From Maribacter aestuarii (GTDB taxonomy: Bacteria; Bacteroidota; Bacteroidia; Flavobacteriales; Flavobacteriaceae), in NCBI RefSeq assembly GCF_027474845.2, contig NZ_CP107031.2, positions 2,432,501-2,496,500 of the forward strand: DNA of 64,000 bases, read 5' to 3'. A program made the translations under genes and the position numbers. This document shows positions 36,321-44,431 of this stretch, in pieces. Numbering within the stretch: position 1 is the first letter of the stretch; each line of letters starts with the position of its first letter. A model generated the notes under the pieces. That model was given only the letters and a program-made list of their open reading frames with translations, searched no databases and was not told where the DNA came from.

Positions 36321-36705
36321 CAAAGTATTATACCGAATTCTTTTTGCAGGCTGGCTGGTGTTCGTAACATTTGCCAGCTTGTCTACTTTTGAAACAAGTG
36401 GTTCTTCACTAACTAAGATTCCACATTTTGATAAGTTCGTTCATTTTATCTTCTATTTTATCATGGTAATCTTAGGTGTTCTAGCTGTAAGGGAGTACTT
36501 AAAAACATCGATAAAGTTTTCAAAAGTGATGGTTTGCGTGCTTCTCTTTGCCGTTATATATGGCATAATTATTGAAGTATTACAGTATACTTGGACCATT
36601 AATCGACAGGGTGATATTTTAGATGCCCTCGCAAATACCGTTGGGGCTTTGCTGGGAATGTGGGTCGCTAGAATTTTGTTTTCTCGAAAATGGTCGTTAA
36701 AATGA
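36313..36705 (+). CDS. VanZ-like membrane protein
   Basis: This 130-residue protein has four predicted membrane helices and VanZ-family motifs: DKFVHF after helix 1, GIIIEVLQ, and [13 protein letters not shown]. It starts with GTG at 36313 inside gcvH, overlapping the last eight bases of that gene, which points to translational coupling. VanZ-like proteins are linked to envelope or glycopeptide tolerance in some Gram-positives, but their function in Bacteroidota is not known. The pairing with gcvH is a positional observation. Confidence 0.85.
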   Translation: MLSKVLYRILFAGWLVFVTFASLSTFETSGSSLTKIPHFDKFVHFIFYFIMVILGVLAVREYLKTSIKFSKVMVCVLLFAVIYGIIIEVLQYTWTINRQGDILDALANTVGALLGMWVARILFSRKWSLK

Positions 36706-36767
36706 AAATATTAATTGCTTTTTTAGTATTTTATTAGTTAAATTAGCAATTACTAAATTGATTAGAT

Positions 36768-37472
36768 ATGGAACCGAAAAAGAATCCAAAAGCAGACTTG
36801 ACCAGAAACAGTAGTTTATACTTTGTTATTGGTTTGTTCGCCGTTATGCTTTTTACCTATGTGGCATTTGAGTGGAAAACGTATGATAAAACCAACGACT
36901 ATGACATTTCTATGAATGTTGACGATTTGTTGGATGAGGAAGTTCCAATGACGGAGCAAATTAAGACTCCACCACCTCCACCACCTCCAGCAGCTCCGGA
37001 AATTATAGAGGTTGTTGAGGATGAGGAAGAAGTTGAGGAAACGGTTATCGAGTCAACGGAGACCAGTCAAGAAGAAGAAATCGTTGAGGTAGACGACGTA
37101 GTTGTTGATGAAATGGAAGAGGACGTTGATGTTCCTTTTGCAGTTATTGAAAACGTCCCTGTTTTCCCTGGTTGTGAGAACGAAAGTGATAAAAGGGCAT
37201 GTTTTAACTCAATGATGCAGAAGCATATTGGTAAAAACTTCCGCTATCCTGAAATTGCCCAAGAGATGGGCGTTCAAGGTAGGGTAAATGTGATGTTCGT
37301 AATTCAAAAGGACGGTAGTATCGGTAATGTTAGAATGAGAGGACCGGATAAGAATCTTGAGGCAGAAGCCGCAAGAATTATCGGCAAGCTTCCTAGAATG
37401 ACACCAGGTAAGCAAAGAGGACGAGCAGTACGAGTACCTTTTAGTATTCCTATTACCTTCAAGCTTCAATAA
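36768..37472 (+). CDS. tonB: TonB energy transducer with acidic linker
   Basis: TonB passes energy from ExbBD to outer-membrane receptors. The 234-residue protein has a cytoplasmic N-terminus, one membrane helix (about 18-35), a Pro-rich stretch (PPPPPPP near 67-73), a strongly acidic linker of about 50 residues, and a C-terminal TonB domain (NFRYPEIAQEMGVQGRVNVMFVIQKDGSI). The domain starts after a Bacteroidota-type FPGCE...C pair of cysteines. The linker has Glu/Asp/Val in place of the Lys-Pro repeats of classical TonB. It is a single gene closed by a strong terminator; ExbBD are not here. Confidence 0.9.
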   Translation: MEPKKNPKADLTRNSSLYFVIGLFAVMLFTYVAFEWKTYDKTNDYDISMNVDDLLDEEVPMTEQIKTPPPPPPPAAPEIIEVVEDEEEVEETVIESTETSQEEEIVEVDDVVVDEMEEDVDVPFAVIENVPVFPGCENESDKRACFNSMMQKHIGKNFRYPEIAQEMGVQGRVNVMFVIQKDGSIGNVRMRGPDKNLEAEAARIIGKLPRMTPGKQRGRAVRVPFSIPITFKLQ

Positions 37473-37491
37473 AATACATATTTATACATGT

Positions 37492-37524
37492 AAAAAATCC
37501 CGGATAAATTATCCGGGATTTTTT
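37492..37524 (+). terminator. Intrinsic terminator after tonB
   Basis: A perfect 16-base stem (37492-37507 with 37509-37524) centred on one base, with a TCCCGGAT core and an A/T-rich base giving six T at the end. It could work on both strands. Confidence 0.88.
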
Positions 37525-37768
37525 GTTTTAGGGCGCTAGGTCTAAACTATTGCAAACTCTCTTAAAAAGTGGCTCTTTTTTTGGGACCTAATTTATGGCA
37601 TTATTTTCCTAAGCATACAGGGACAAAAACGATATGAAATATACAATGACGAAAAAAAGCATCATTTAGATTTTACCATCGTAATCTGAGGGTTCGTAGA
37701 ATTAGAAGACTTCTTTTCAAATAAAGCAGAAATAGCTGTATTTGGTTGCAGAAATATCGCTTGGAGGT
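37525..37768. other. Intergenic stretch without recognised features
   Basis: Between the tonB terminator and the ctaB promoter no reading frame with coding character, no RNA gene and no clear repeat is seen. The stretch is AT-rich. Confidence 0.5.
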
Positions 37769-37776
37769 TATCTTTG
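37745..37776 (+). promoter_or_regulatory. Candidate promoter of ctaB and the second oxidase block
   Basis: TATCTTTG at 37769-37776 matches TAnnTTTG, and GTTG at 37745-37748 lies 20 bases upstream. It predicts transcription from about 37783, downstream of the TTG at 37746, which supports the ATG at 37794 as the ctaB start. Confidence 0.5.
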
Positions 37777-37793
37777 TGGACTATTTTGAGATA

Positions 37794-38699
37794 ATGATGA
37801 AGACTGCTGTAGGGGAGGCAAAAAACGGTTCACTTGGATTGGTTTTTGCCGATTTTAAGGAAATTACAAAGGCTAGACTGGCTATTAGTGTAGTTTTCTC
37901 CTCAATTGCGGGTTACCTTCTTGGCGCTTACGAACTAGAACTGGCCCCCGTATTGCTATTAGCTTTTGGTGGTTACTGCATGGTTGGGGCCAGTAACGCC
38001 TACAATCAGATTATAGAAAAAGATTTGGACGCATTAATGCAACGTACCCGTAACAGACCCATTCCTGCCGGAAGAATGTCTGTAAGCAAAGCTATGGCAA
38101 TTGCAGTGGTTTTAACGGTTTTAGGGGTCGTTTCATTATACTTGCTAAACCCCAAAACGGCCATGTTCGGGGCCATCTCTATCTTTCTTTATACGAGCGT
38201 TTATACTCCTTTAAAAACAAAGACCCCTCTTGCTGTATTCGTTGGTGCTTTTCCTGGGGCCATCCCTTTTATGTTAGGCTGGGTTGCTGCGACCAATGAT
38301 TTTGGAATTGAACCAGGCACGTTGTTCATGATTCAATTTTTTTGGCAATTTCCACACTTTTGGGCGTTGGGTTGGATGTTGGACGATGATTATAAAAAGG
38401 GAGGATTTAAAATGTTACCCACAGGCAAAAAAGATTCGGGTACAGCGCTTCAAATAATCATGTATACCATTTGGATGATGGTCATTTCTATTATTCCGGT
38501 ATTCGGAATTACGGGTCGGTTACAATTATCCATAGTATCGGCCGTATTAATTTTTATGATGGGTGCTGTCATGCTGTTTTTTGCGCTTAGGCTTTACTCT
38601 AAAAGGGATAATGCAACCGCAAGGAAATTAATGCTTACCAGCGTGAGCTATATAACACTCATTCAAATTATTTACGTTATAGATAAATTTTTAAGATAG
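37794..38699 (+). CDS. ctaB: Heme o synthase (protoheme IX farnesyltransferase)
   Basis: CtaB adds farnesyl to heme b, the first step to the heme a needed by the oxidase. It is a UbiA-family membrane enzyme of about 300 residues with nine helices. The first Asp-rich motif is NAYNQIIEKDLDALMQRTRNRP, and a later conserved segment is YTPLKTKTPL. The longest frame starts with TTG at 37746; the tandem ATG ATG at 37794/37797 is preferred because a promoter match lies between. The first subunit III gene begins one base after the stop. Confidence 0.95.
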   Translation: MMKTAVGEAKNGSLGLVFADFKEITKARLAISVVFSSIAGYLLGAYELELAPVLLLAFGGYCMVGASNAYNQIIEKDLDALMQRTRNRPIPAGRMSVSKAMAIAVVLTVLGVVSLYLLNPKTAMFGAISIFLYTSVYTPLKTKTPLAVFVGAFPGAIPFMLGWVAATNDFGIEPGTLFMIQFFWQFPHFWALGWMLDDDYKKGGFKMLPTGKKDSGTALQIIMYTIWMMVISIIPVFGITGRLQLSIVSAVLIFMMGAVMLFFALRLYSKRDNATARKLMLTSVSYITLIQIIYVIDKFLR

Positions 38700-38700
38700 G

Positions 38701-39282
38701 ATGGATTTAACACGAGGGACGGCTAAGGAGAAGAATGATAGGGCTAAAAAAATGATGCTATGGTTTGGTATCATCAGTCTTTTGATGGGTTTTGCTGGGT
38801 GGACCAGCGCGTACATCGTCAGTAGTTCTAGGGAGGATTGGGCAAGCGATTTAGAGCTTCCTCAGGCATTTTTCATCAGCACTATAATCATAATATTGAG
38901 TAGTTTCTCCTATATAATGGCCAAAAGAGCTGTTGTAAAAGGAAACAATAGTTCCGGAACTACATGGCTTCTGGTTACCCTTGGTTTAGGAATAATATTC
39001 ATCTACTTCCAGTTTATTGGATTTTCGGAGATGGTGGCTCAAGGTTATTATTTTACGGGACCAACGAGCAGTATAAAAATGTCCTATGTATTTTTGATTG
39101 CTATGGTGCATATAGTGCATGTAGTTGCAGGAATAATTTCGCTTCTCGTAGTGCTGTATAATCAGTATAAAGGTCGATATTCAGAAAAGGAATATCTTGG
39201 ATTGTCCTTGGGAGAAACTTTTTGGCATTTTTTGGACTTTTTATGGGTGTACTTAATCTTATTTATGACGTTCGTAAAATAA
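38701..39282 (+). CDS. Heme-copper oxidase subunit III, short form
   Basis: This 193-residue protein has five membrane helices and ends in the family motif FWHFLDFLWVYLILFM. Subunit III stabilises the catalytic core of cytochrome oxidase. The length and helix number match the short five-helix form. It follows ctaB by one base, and a second, longer subunit III follows after about 96 bases. Confidence 0.9.
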   Translation: MDLTRGTAKEKNDRAKKMMLWFGIISLLMGFAGWTSAYIVSSSREDWASDLELPQAFFISTIIIILSSFSYIMAKRAVVKGNNSSGTTWLLVTLGLGIIFIYFQFIGFSEMVAQGYYFTGPTSSIKMSYVFLIAMVHIVHVVAGIISLLVVLYNQYKGRYSEKEYLGLSLGETFWHFLDFLWVYLILFMTFVK

Positions 39283-39317
39283 TATTTTCAAAAAATTTGT
39301 TTTACAGCTAAATCAGC

Positions 39318-39347
39318 TTTTATATAGTTGAAAAAAATGTAAATTTG
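39318..39347 (+). promoter_or_regulatory. Candidate internal promoter before the long subunit III gene
   Basis: TAAATTTG at 39340-39347 matches TAnnTTTG; TTTT at 39318-39321 is 18 bases upstream and only a partial -33 match. It may give the following genes independent expression. Confidence 0.35.
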
Positions 39348-39378
39348 CTAAAGTTTTATTAAAGTGATAAATTAAAAT

Positions 39379-40353
39379 ATGGATTCTACGGTATCAGCTG
39401 GAACAGAAGAGAACGTTTGGGGTGGCGGAAATAAACCCTTAGGGGCAAGCTACGGTAAGTTAATGATGTGGTTTTTCCTGGTTTCGGATGCCTTGACCTT
39501 CTCCGGTTTTTTAGCTTCCTATGGTTTCTCCAGATTTAAATTTATTGAGACTTGGCCAATTGCGGATGAGGTTTTTACGCACGTTCCTTTTTTCCACGGG
39601 AACTATCCCATGATTTATGTGGCATTCATGACTTTCATTTTGATTATGTCCTCTGTAACTATGGTATTAGCGGTAGACGCGGGACATAGAATGAAAAAGA
39701 ATGCCGTCATATGGTACATGTTCGCTACTGTCATCGGGGGTGCTATCTTCGTTGGATCTCAAGCTTGGGAATGGGCAACCTTCATTAAAGGTGACTATGG
39801 TGCGGTAGAAACACGAGGAGGTAGGATATTACAATTTGTGAATGCGGACACCGGTGAGCGTGCTGCTTTGGCTGATTTTGCAAGAACCATTCCAGATGAG
39901 AGAGTAGAACATGAGAAAAGGAACGGGGTTTGGTATTATGAAGAAAAGTCTTTGCCAACCTATTCCCTTAATGAAGTTATAACGGGCTTCAAGGCCAACT
40001 CCAATATCCTTATTCGTACAGAAACGATTAATGAGGAGGGTGAAAAAACCTTGCTTACCAGAGAAGAATCCCTAGCTAAATTAAATGATGCTACCCAGGT
40101 GGTTGAAGGTGCTAACCTCATTCAGAATGAGTACGGTAGTCGCCTCTTTGCCGATTTCTTTTTCTTTATTACAGGTTTCCACGGATTCCACGTTTTCTCT
40201 GGAGTCGTTATTAACCTCATAATTTTCTTCAACGTCGTAATAGGTACATACGAAAGGAGAGGACACTATGAGATGGTAGAAAAAGTTGGGCTCTATTGGC
40301 ACTTTGTAGATTTGGTATGGGTCTTTGTATTTACATTTTTCTATTTGGTATAA
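39379..40353 (+). CDS. Heme-copper oxidase subunit III, long form with soluble insertion
   Basis: This 324-residue protein shares the oxidase subunit III pattern (GKLMMWFFLVSDALTFSGFLASY at the start; FFFFITGFHGFHVFSGVVIN and LYWHFVDLVWVFVF at the end). Between the helix ending near residue 137 and the one starting near 253 lies a hydrophilic insert of about 115 residues, which should form a separate soluble domain. The insert has no cysteine or evident cofactor motif. Similar long forms are, to my recollection, usual in flavobacterial oxidase clusters. Confidence 0.9.
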   Translation: MDSTVSAGTEENVWGGGNKPLGASYGKLMMWFFLVSDALTFSGFLASYGFSRFKFIETWPIADEVFTHVPFFHGNYPMIYVAFMTFILIMSSVTMVLAVDAGHRMKKNAVIWYMFATVIGGAIFVGSQAWEWATFIKGDYGAVETRGGRILQFVNADTGERAALADFARTIPDERVEHEKRNGVWYYEEKSLPTYSLNEVITGFKANSNILIRTETINEEGEKTLLTREESLAKLNDATQVVEGANLIQNEYGSRLFADFFFFITGFHGFHVFSGVVINLIIFFNVVIGTYERRGHYEMVEKVGLYWHFVDLVWVFVFTFFYLV

Positions 40354-40401
40354 TTTTTAAAAAATTAATTCCGGTTATGACTGGAAGCTATTTACAAACA
40401 T

Positions 40402-40785
40402 ATGGCACACGAGCATAAATTAGAGATTTTTAGAGGGCTGTGGAAATTTAAGTCCAACACCCAAAAAATTTGGGGTGTTCTTGCTTTCCTTACTTTGGTA
40501 ACGGCGGTAGAGGTAGTTTTGGGTATATTGAAGCCCGATTCTTTAATTGGAACATCCTTCTTAGGCATGAAATTACTGAACTGGATATTTATTATCCTGA
40601 CGCTGGTTAAAGCCTATTACATTGCTTGGGATTTTATGCACCTAAGGGACGAGAAAAGTTCGTTAAGAAGAGCAATAGTTTGGACGCCGATATTCTTAGT
40701 AATTTATTTGGTATTTATACTGTTGGTAGAGGCAGATTACATTTATAATATCTATAAGGATGGCTTTGTAAGTTGGAATTTCTAA
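40402..40785 (+). CDS. Cytochrome oxidase subunit IV-type small membrane protein
   Basis: This 127-residue protein has three membrane helices and a conserved His near the N-terminus (MAHEHKLEIFRG). It matches the bacterial cytochrome c oxidase subunit IV (CyoD/CtaF-like) family by size, helix layout and the KAYYIAWDFMHL segment. It probably helps oxidase assembly or stability. It ends at a strong terminator. Confidence 0.88.
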   Translation: MAHEHKLEIFRGLWKFKSNTQKIWGVLAFLTLVTAVEVVLGILKPDSLIGTSFLGMKLLNWIFIILTLVKAYYIAWDFMHLRDEKSSLRRAIVWTPIFLVIYLVFILLVEADYIYNIYKDGFVSWNF

Positions 40786-40804
40786 GATATAATTAACAGA
40801 ATAG

Positions 40805-40830
40805 AAAGACGGTTTAAAGACCGTCTTTTT
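40805..40830 (+). terminator. Intrinsic terminator after subunit IV
   Basis: AAAGACGGT at 40805-40813 pairs with ACCGTCTTT at 40820-40828, followed by more T. A TATTTTTG at 40831-40838, just beyond, could be the -7 box of the next unit but has no clear -33 partner. Confidence 0.85.
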
Positions 40831-40918
40831 TATTTTTGCAGGTAAAGGTTCAAGCTTTTTAAATGGAAGAATAAGTATTAATTCTTTTTGAAAAAGTGAA
40901 CCATTTTATTAGTTGTAC

Positions 40919-41551
40919 ATGAAGAAGACTTTTGTTCTCGTAGTATTGTTCGTCCTCCCCATTGTTGTCTATCTTTTCTTTGCTTCTGGGGTCAATAATT
41001 TCGGTAAACTTCCCATACTCACAGAAAATATTTCAGAGGCACGCTTTAATGGTGAGAATATCAGGTTTGCGGACAAGATTACCGTTCTTGGGTTTTTAGG
41101 AAATGAAGTAGAGTTAAAAAAAGGTAATGCCTTTAACTTGAATCAAAAAATATACAAACGGTTCTACGAGTTTAATGACTTCCAGTTTATAATGGTAATG
41201 CCAATCGGAACCGAGGACGAGGTGGAAAATTTAAAGCGGGAACTTTCCAATCTAGTGGATATTGAAAAATGGAAATTTGTTTTTGAGGAACCTGAACTGA
41301 TTCAAAAATTGTTTAATAGCTTAAAGACCGATATCCGGTTGGATGAGAATCTAGGCACGCCTTATGTTTTTATAATAGATAAGGAAAGAAACTTACGCGG
41401 GCGCACGGAGGATGAAGATGAGGGTACTAAGTTTGGCTTTAATACCAATTCAGTAGCCGATTTGAACAATAAGATGGTAGATGACGTAAAAATAATCTTG
41501 GCAGAATACCGATTAGCTTTGAAGAAAAATAACGCTAACCGAAATAAATAA
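40919..41551 (+). CDS. Membrane-anchored thioredoxin-fold-like protein without cysteines
   Basis: From the ATG at 40919 this protein has 210 residues, an N-terminal membrane anchor or uncleaved signal (about 4-22) and a soluble domain of about 180 residues. The pattern of an early strand (KITVLGFLG), a helix, FQFIMVMPIG, and LGTPYVFIIDKERNLRGR resembles a Sco/thioredoxin fold with its cis-Pro loop. There is no Cys at all, so it cannot act as a thiol-disulfide enzyme. Its stop is 2 bases before the sco gene, which points to a shared role in oxidase copper assembly. A TTG start two codons upstream (40913) is possible. Confidence 0.72.
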   Translation: MKKTFVLVVLFVLPIVVYLFFASGVNNFGKLPILTENISEARFNGENIRFADKITVLGFLGNEVELKKGNAFNLNQKIYKRFYEFNDFQFIMVMPIGTEDEVENLKRELSNLVDIEKWKFVFEEPELIQKLFNSLKTDIRLDENLGTPYVFIIDKERNLRGRTEDEDEGTKFGFNTNSVADLNNKMVDDVKIILAEYRLALKKNNANRNK

Positions 41552-41553
41552 TA

Positions 41554-42279
41554 ATGAACAAAAAATACACCTACATTTGGGTTTCCTTGATTATTCTTAT
41601 TTTCGGGATAATCGTTATACCACGAATAGTGGATCGCATGAAATCCGGTACTGTGGTGGAGAATGATAGAATGAATGTTGCCACTACTACCAAGGAATTA
41701 AGCTACATCACTTTAAACGGTAAAAAGAGAAAAGTACCCACTTTTGAACTCTTAAATCAGGATAGCTTATTAATTAATGACAAAGATTATCTAGGAAAGG
41801 TTTATGTGGTGGAATTCTTTTTCACGTCCTGCCCTAGCATCTGCCCTGTTATGACAAAGAACTTAGTAAGCTTACAGAATCATTTTCAAGATGAGGATGA
41901 TTTTGGGATAGCCTCTTTTTCCATCACTCCACAATACGACACGCCAAAAGTACTTAAGGCGTACGCGGAGAAATATGGAATTAACAATACAGATTGGCAC
42001 TTAATGACTGGGGATAGAGACACCATATATGACCTTGCCAATAGCGGCTTTAATATCTTTGCAGCGGAAACGCCGGACGCCCCTGGAGGGTTTGAACATT
42101 CTGGACTGTTTGCCCTGGTTGACAAAAAGGGGTATTTACGATCTAGATTGGACAATTTTGGTAATCCCATAGTTTATTATCGCGGAGCGATATCGGAGGA
42201 GATGGGCGAAAATAGTCAAGGAGAGGAACAGGAAATAAGTATTTTAAGGGAGGACATTAAAAAATTGTTAGAGGAGTAG
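41554..42279 (+). CDS. Sco1/SenC copper chaperone
   Basis: Sco proteins deliver copper to CuA of oxidase subunit II. The 241-residue protein has an N-terminal anchor helix (about 6-24) and a thioredoxin-like domain with the copper ligands C93 and C97 in TSCPSICPVM and H182 in GGFEHSGLF. All ligands are intact. It sits between the cysteine-free relative and the DUF420 gene with gaps of only 1-2 bases, so the group is one translation unit. Confidence 0.95.
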   Translation: MNKKYTYIWVSLIILIFGIIVIPRIVDRMKSGTVVENDRMNVATTTKELSYITLNGKKRKVPTFELLNQDSLLINDKDYLGKVYVVEFFFTSCPSICPVMTKNLVSLQNHFQDEDDFGIASFSITPQYDTPKVLKAYAEKYGINNTDWHLMTGDRDTIYDLANSGFNIFAAETPDAPGGFEHSGLFALVDKKGYLRSRLDNFGNPIVYYRGAISEEMGENSQGEEQEISILREDIKKLLEE

Positions 42280-42280
42280 C

Positions 42281-42814
42281 ATGGAAACCACCGTTTCAAA
42301 AGAGAAAAGATTCAATAAAATTATAGGAATAGTATCCGTGGTAATTCCTATCGTGGTAGCCCTTCTTTTTGGAGTGAAAATTCCGGATGTGGCGCCGCTT
42401 TCCTTCTTACCTCCAATTTACGCGACCATAAATGGTATTACGGCTTTGCTTTTGCTGGTTGCCGTATGGGCGATCAAGAACGGGAAGCAGACTTTGCATC
42501 AAAATTTGATGACGACGAATATTGCCTTATCATTACTCTTTTTACTAATGTACATCGCCTATCATATGACATCGGATTCTACCTCGTACGGTGGGGAAGG
42601 GTGGTTAAGGTATATCTATTTTTTCATATTGATAACGCATATCGTATTGTCCATCGCACTTATCCCTTTGGTTTTACGTACGTATGCGAAGGCATATTTA
42701 AATGATTTTATAGGTCATAGGAAGCTAGCTCGGTACACTTTTCCGGTATGGTTGTATGTGGCAGTCACTGGGGTTATTGTTTACATTATGATATCACCCT
42801 ATTACGTTTATTAA
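42281..42814 (+). CDS. DUF420 membrane protein, likely oxidase assembly factor
   Basis: This 177-residue protein has five membrane helices. The segment between them includes HQNLMTTNIALSL and YIAYHMT, and GHRKLARYTFPVWLYVAVTGV near the C-terminus. These His-bearing helices are typical of the DUF420 family, which includes CtaM, an assembly factor for heme-copper oxidases in Firmicutes. Location one base after sco supports the same role here; I infer this from context. Confidence 0.85.
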   Translation: METTVSKEKRFNKIIGIVSVVIPIVVALLFGVKIPDVAPLSFLPPIYATINGITALLLLVAVWAIKNGKQTLHQNLMTTNIALSLLFLLMYIAYHMTSDSTSYGGEGWLRYIYFFILITHIVLSIALIPLVLRTYAKAYLNDFIGHRKLARYTFPVWLYVAVTGVIVYIMISPYYVY

Positions 42815-42816
42815 AG

Positions 42817-43035
42817 ATGATTAGAAAACTAGTGTTTTTCTTAATGCTAATTGCACTGGTCGTGTTTCCAGAAACTGCAGAGGCCCAATGTGCCATGTGT
42901 AGGGCCGTACTGGAAAGTGAAGAGTCCGGTAGAGCAGCAGAGGGTATAAATAATGGCATCGTCTATCTTATGGCCATTCCCTATGTATTGGTAGCAGGTG
43001 TATTTTATTTCGTGTACCGAAAAATGCGGTCTTAA
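42817..43035 (+). CDS. Small membrane protein with CxxC at the mature N-terminus
   Basis: This 72-residue protein has a signal peptide that should be cut near AEAQ, leaving a mature protein that begins with CAMC (Cys25 and Cys28). A short polar stretch follows, then one membrane helix (about 46-66) and a basic tail. The start is 2 bases after the DUF420 stop. The pair of cysteines exposed outside the membrane could bind copper or shuttle disulfides during oxidase assembly; this is inferred from neighbours. I do not recognise a named family. Confidence 0.78.
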   Translation: MIRKLVFFLMLIALVVFPETAEAQCAMCRAVLESEESGRAAEGINNGIVYLMAIPYVLVAGVFYFVYRKMRS

Positions 43036-43149
43036 CACAATTTTAAAACTTTAACACTTTTTTTATTCTAAATATGTAACATTGTTAGGACTGTTTAGTC
43101 TTATTACCGTGCAATAGCTGTTTTGCATTCATCAATCAAAATCAATCAC

Positions 43150-44397
43150 ATGTTCGACATCGAAAGATGGCAGGAGATTTTCGATACTATCCGTAAGAAC
43201 AGACTTCGGACGGTTCTTACTGGCATTTCGGTAGCTTCCGGTATTTTCATCCTCGTAATTTTATTGGGTTTTGGACAAGGGATGCAAAATGGTATTGCTC
43301 AAGAATTTGAAGAAGATGCCAGCAACCGTATTGGTGTATGGACCCAGGTCACTACTAAGGAGTACAAAGGTCTGAACCCTGGTCGGCCTATTCGTTTGCG
43401 AAATGGGAACTATACATACATTGAAGATAAATACGCGGATGAACTTGAGTATAAATCCCCGAATTTCAGGGTTTTTAATGCAAGCATTAATTACAAGAAA
43501 GAATCAGGTGCGTATTCTGTTCAGGGCATTTCGCCAGAATACCAACAAATAGAAAATGAATTCATCACAAAAGGACGGTTCCTAAACTACAAGGATCATC
43601 AATCCGTATCCAAGGTTGCCGTAATCAGCAATAAAATCCATAGGGAGTTACTTCAGGGTGAAGAAGATCCTGTTGGTCGCGAACTGAAAATAGCAGATTT
43701 AAGCTTTAAAATTATTGGTGTCTACGGTGATAAAGGAGGTGAGCGGGAGGAAGACCGCGTTTACATTCCCTTAAGTACGGGACAACGAGTTTTTAATGGT
43801 GGTGATAGCCTAAACATGATGTTTTTCACCCTAAAACCAGCTCCAACTTTTGAACAAACCCTTGAGGAGTCCATTAAATTTACGGACGAGATAAAAACGT
43901 ATTTAAAACAAGCACATACCGTGGCGCCAGACGATATGAGCGCCATTAATACCTTCAACACACTGGAAAATGTACAACGGTTCATGAACCTTATAGGAGG
44001 TATCAAGTTTTTCTTTTGGTTTGTTGGTGTCTGTACAATTATTGCCGGTATTGTAGGGGTAAGTAACATTATGCTCATCATTGTCAAAGAAAGAACCAGA
44101 GAAATCGGTATTAGAAAGGCCCTGGGTGCCAAACCTTGGTCAATAATAGGTATGATTTTGCATGAGGCAATTTTTGTAACCGCTGTATCGGGTTTTGGTG
44201 GGCTGATATTTAGTATGGGTCTACTGGAAATAATTGGTCCGAATGTGGAGGTGGATTACGTGGTTAATCCTTCCATTGATTTTAATGTTGCGCTCACAAC
44301 AGTATTGCTGTTAATTTTTGCAGGCACGTTGGCCGGTTTTTTTCCTGCGTGGCGTGCCGCAAGAATAAAACCTATTGAGGCACTAAAAGAAGAATGA
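43150..44397 (+). CDS. MacB/FtsX-type ABC transporter permease 1
   Basis: This 415-residue protein has one N-terminal helix, a large periplasmic MacB core domain, and three C-terminal helices with the FtsX signature (GVSNIMLIIVKERTREIGIRKALGAKP). Such permeases do not form a channel; they transmit ATP-driven motion to a periplasmic adaptor and TolC-type exit duct. The longest frame opens with TTG at 43123; the ATG at 43150 gives the usual MFDIERWQEI start. First gene of an eight-gene efflux cluster. The 114 bases upstream show no clear promoter. Confidence 0.92.
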   Translation: MFDIERWQEIFDTIRKNRLRTVLTGISVASGIFILVILLGFGQGMQNGIAQEFEEDASNRIGVWTQVTTKEYKGLNPGRPIRLRNGNYTYIEDKYADELEYKSPNFRVFNASINYKKESGAYSVQGISPEYQQIENEFITKGRFLNYKDHQSVSKVAVISNKIHRELLQGEEDPVGRELKIADLSFKIIGVYGDKGGEREEDRVYIPLSTGQRVFNGGDSLNMMFFTLKPAPTFEQTLEESIKFTDEIKTYLKQAHTVAPDDMSAINTFNTLENVQRFMNLIGGIKFFFWFVGVCTIIAGIVGVSNIMLIIVKERTREIGIRKALGAKPWSIIGMILHEAIFVTAVSGFGGLIFSMGLLEIIGPNVEVDYVVNPSIDFNVALTTVLLLIFAGTLAGFFPAWRAARIKPIEALKEE

Positions 44398-44431
44398 TTT
44401 TAAGAATACTAACAGTTTAGTCTAAAATTAA

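Noticed and set aside
37746-37793. TTG start giving CtaB 16 more residues
   Set aside because: A promoter match falls between this TTG and the ATG pair at 37794/37797.
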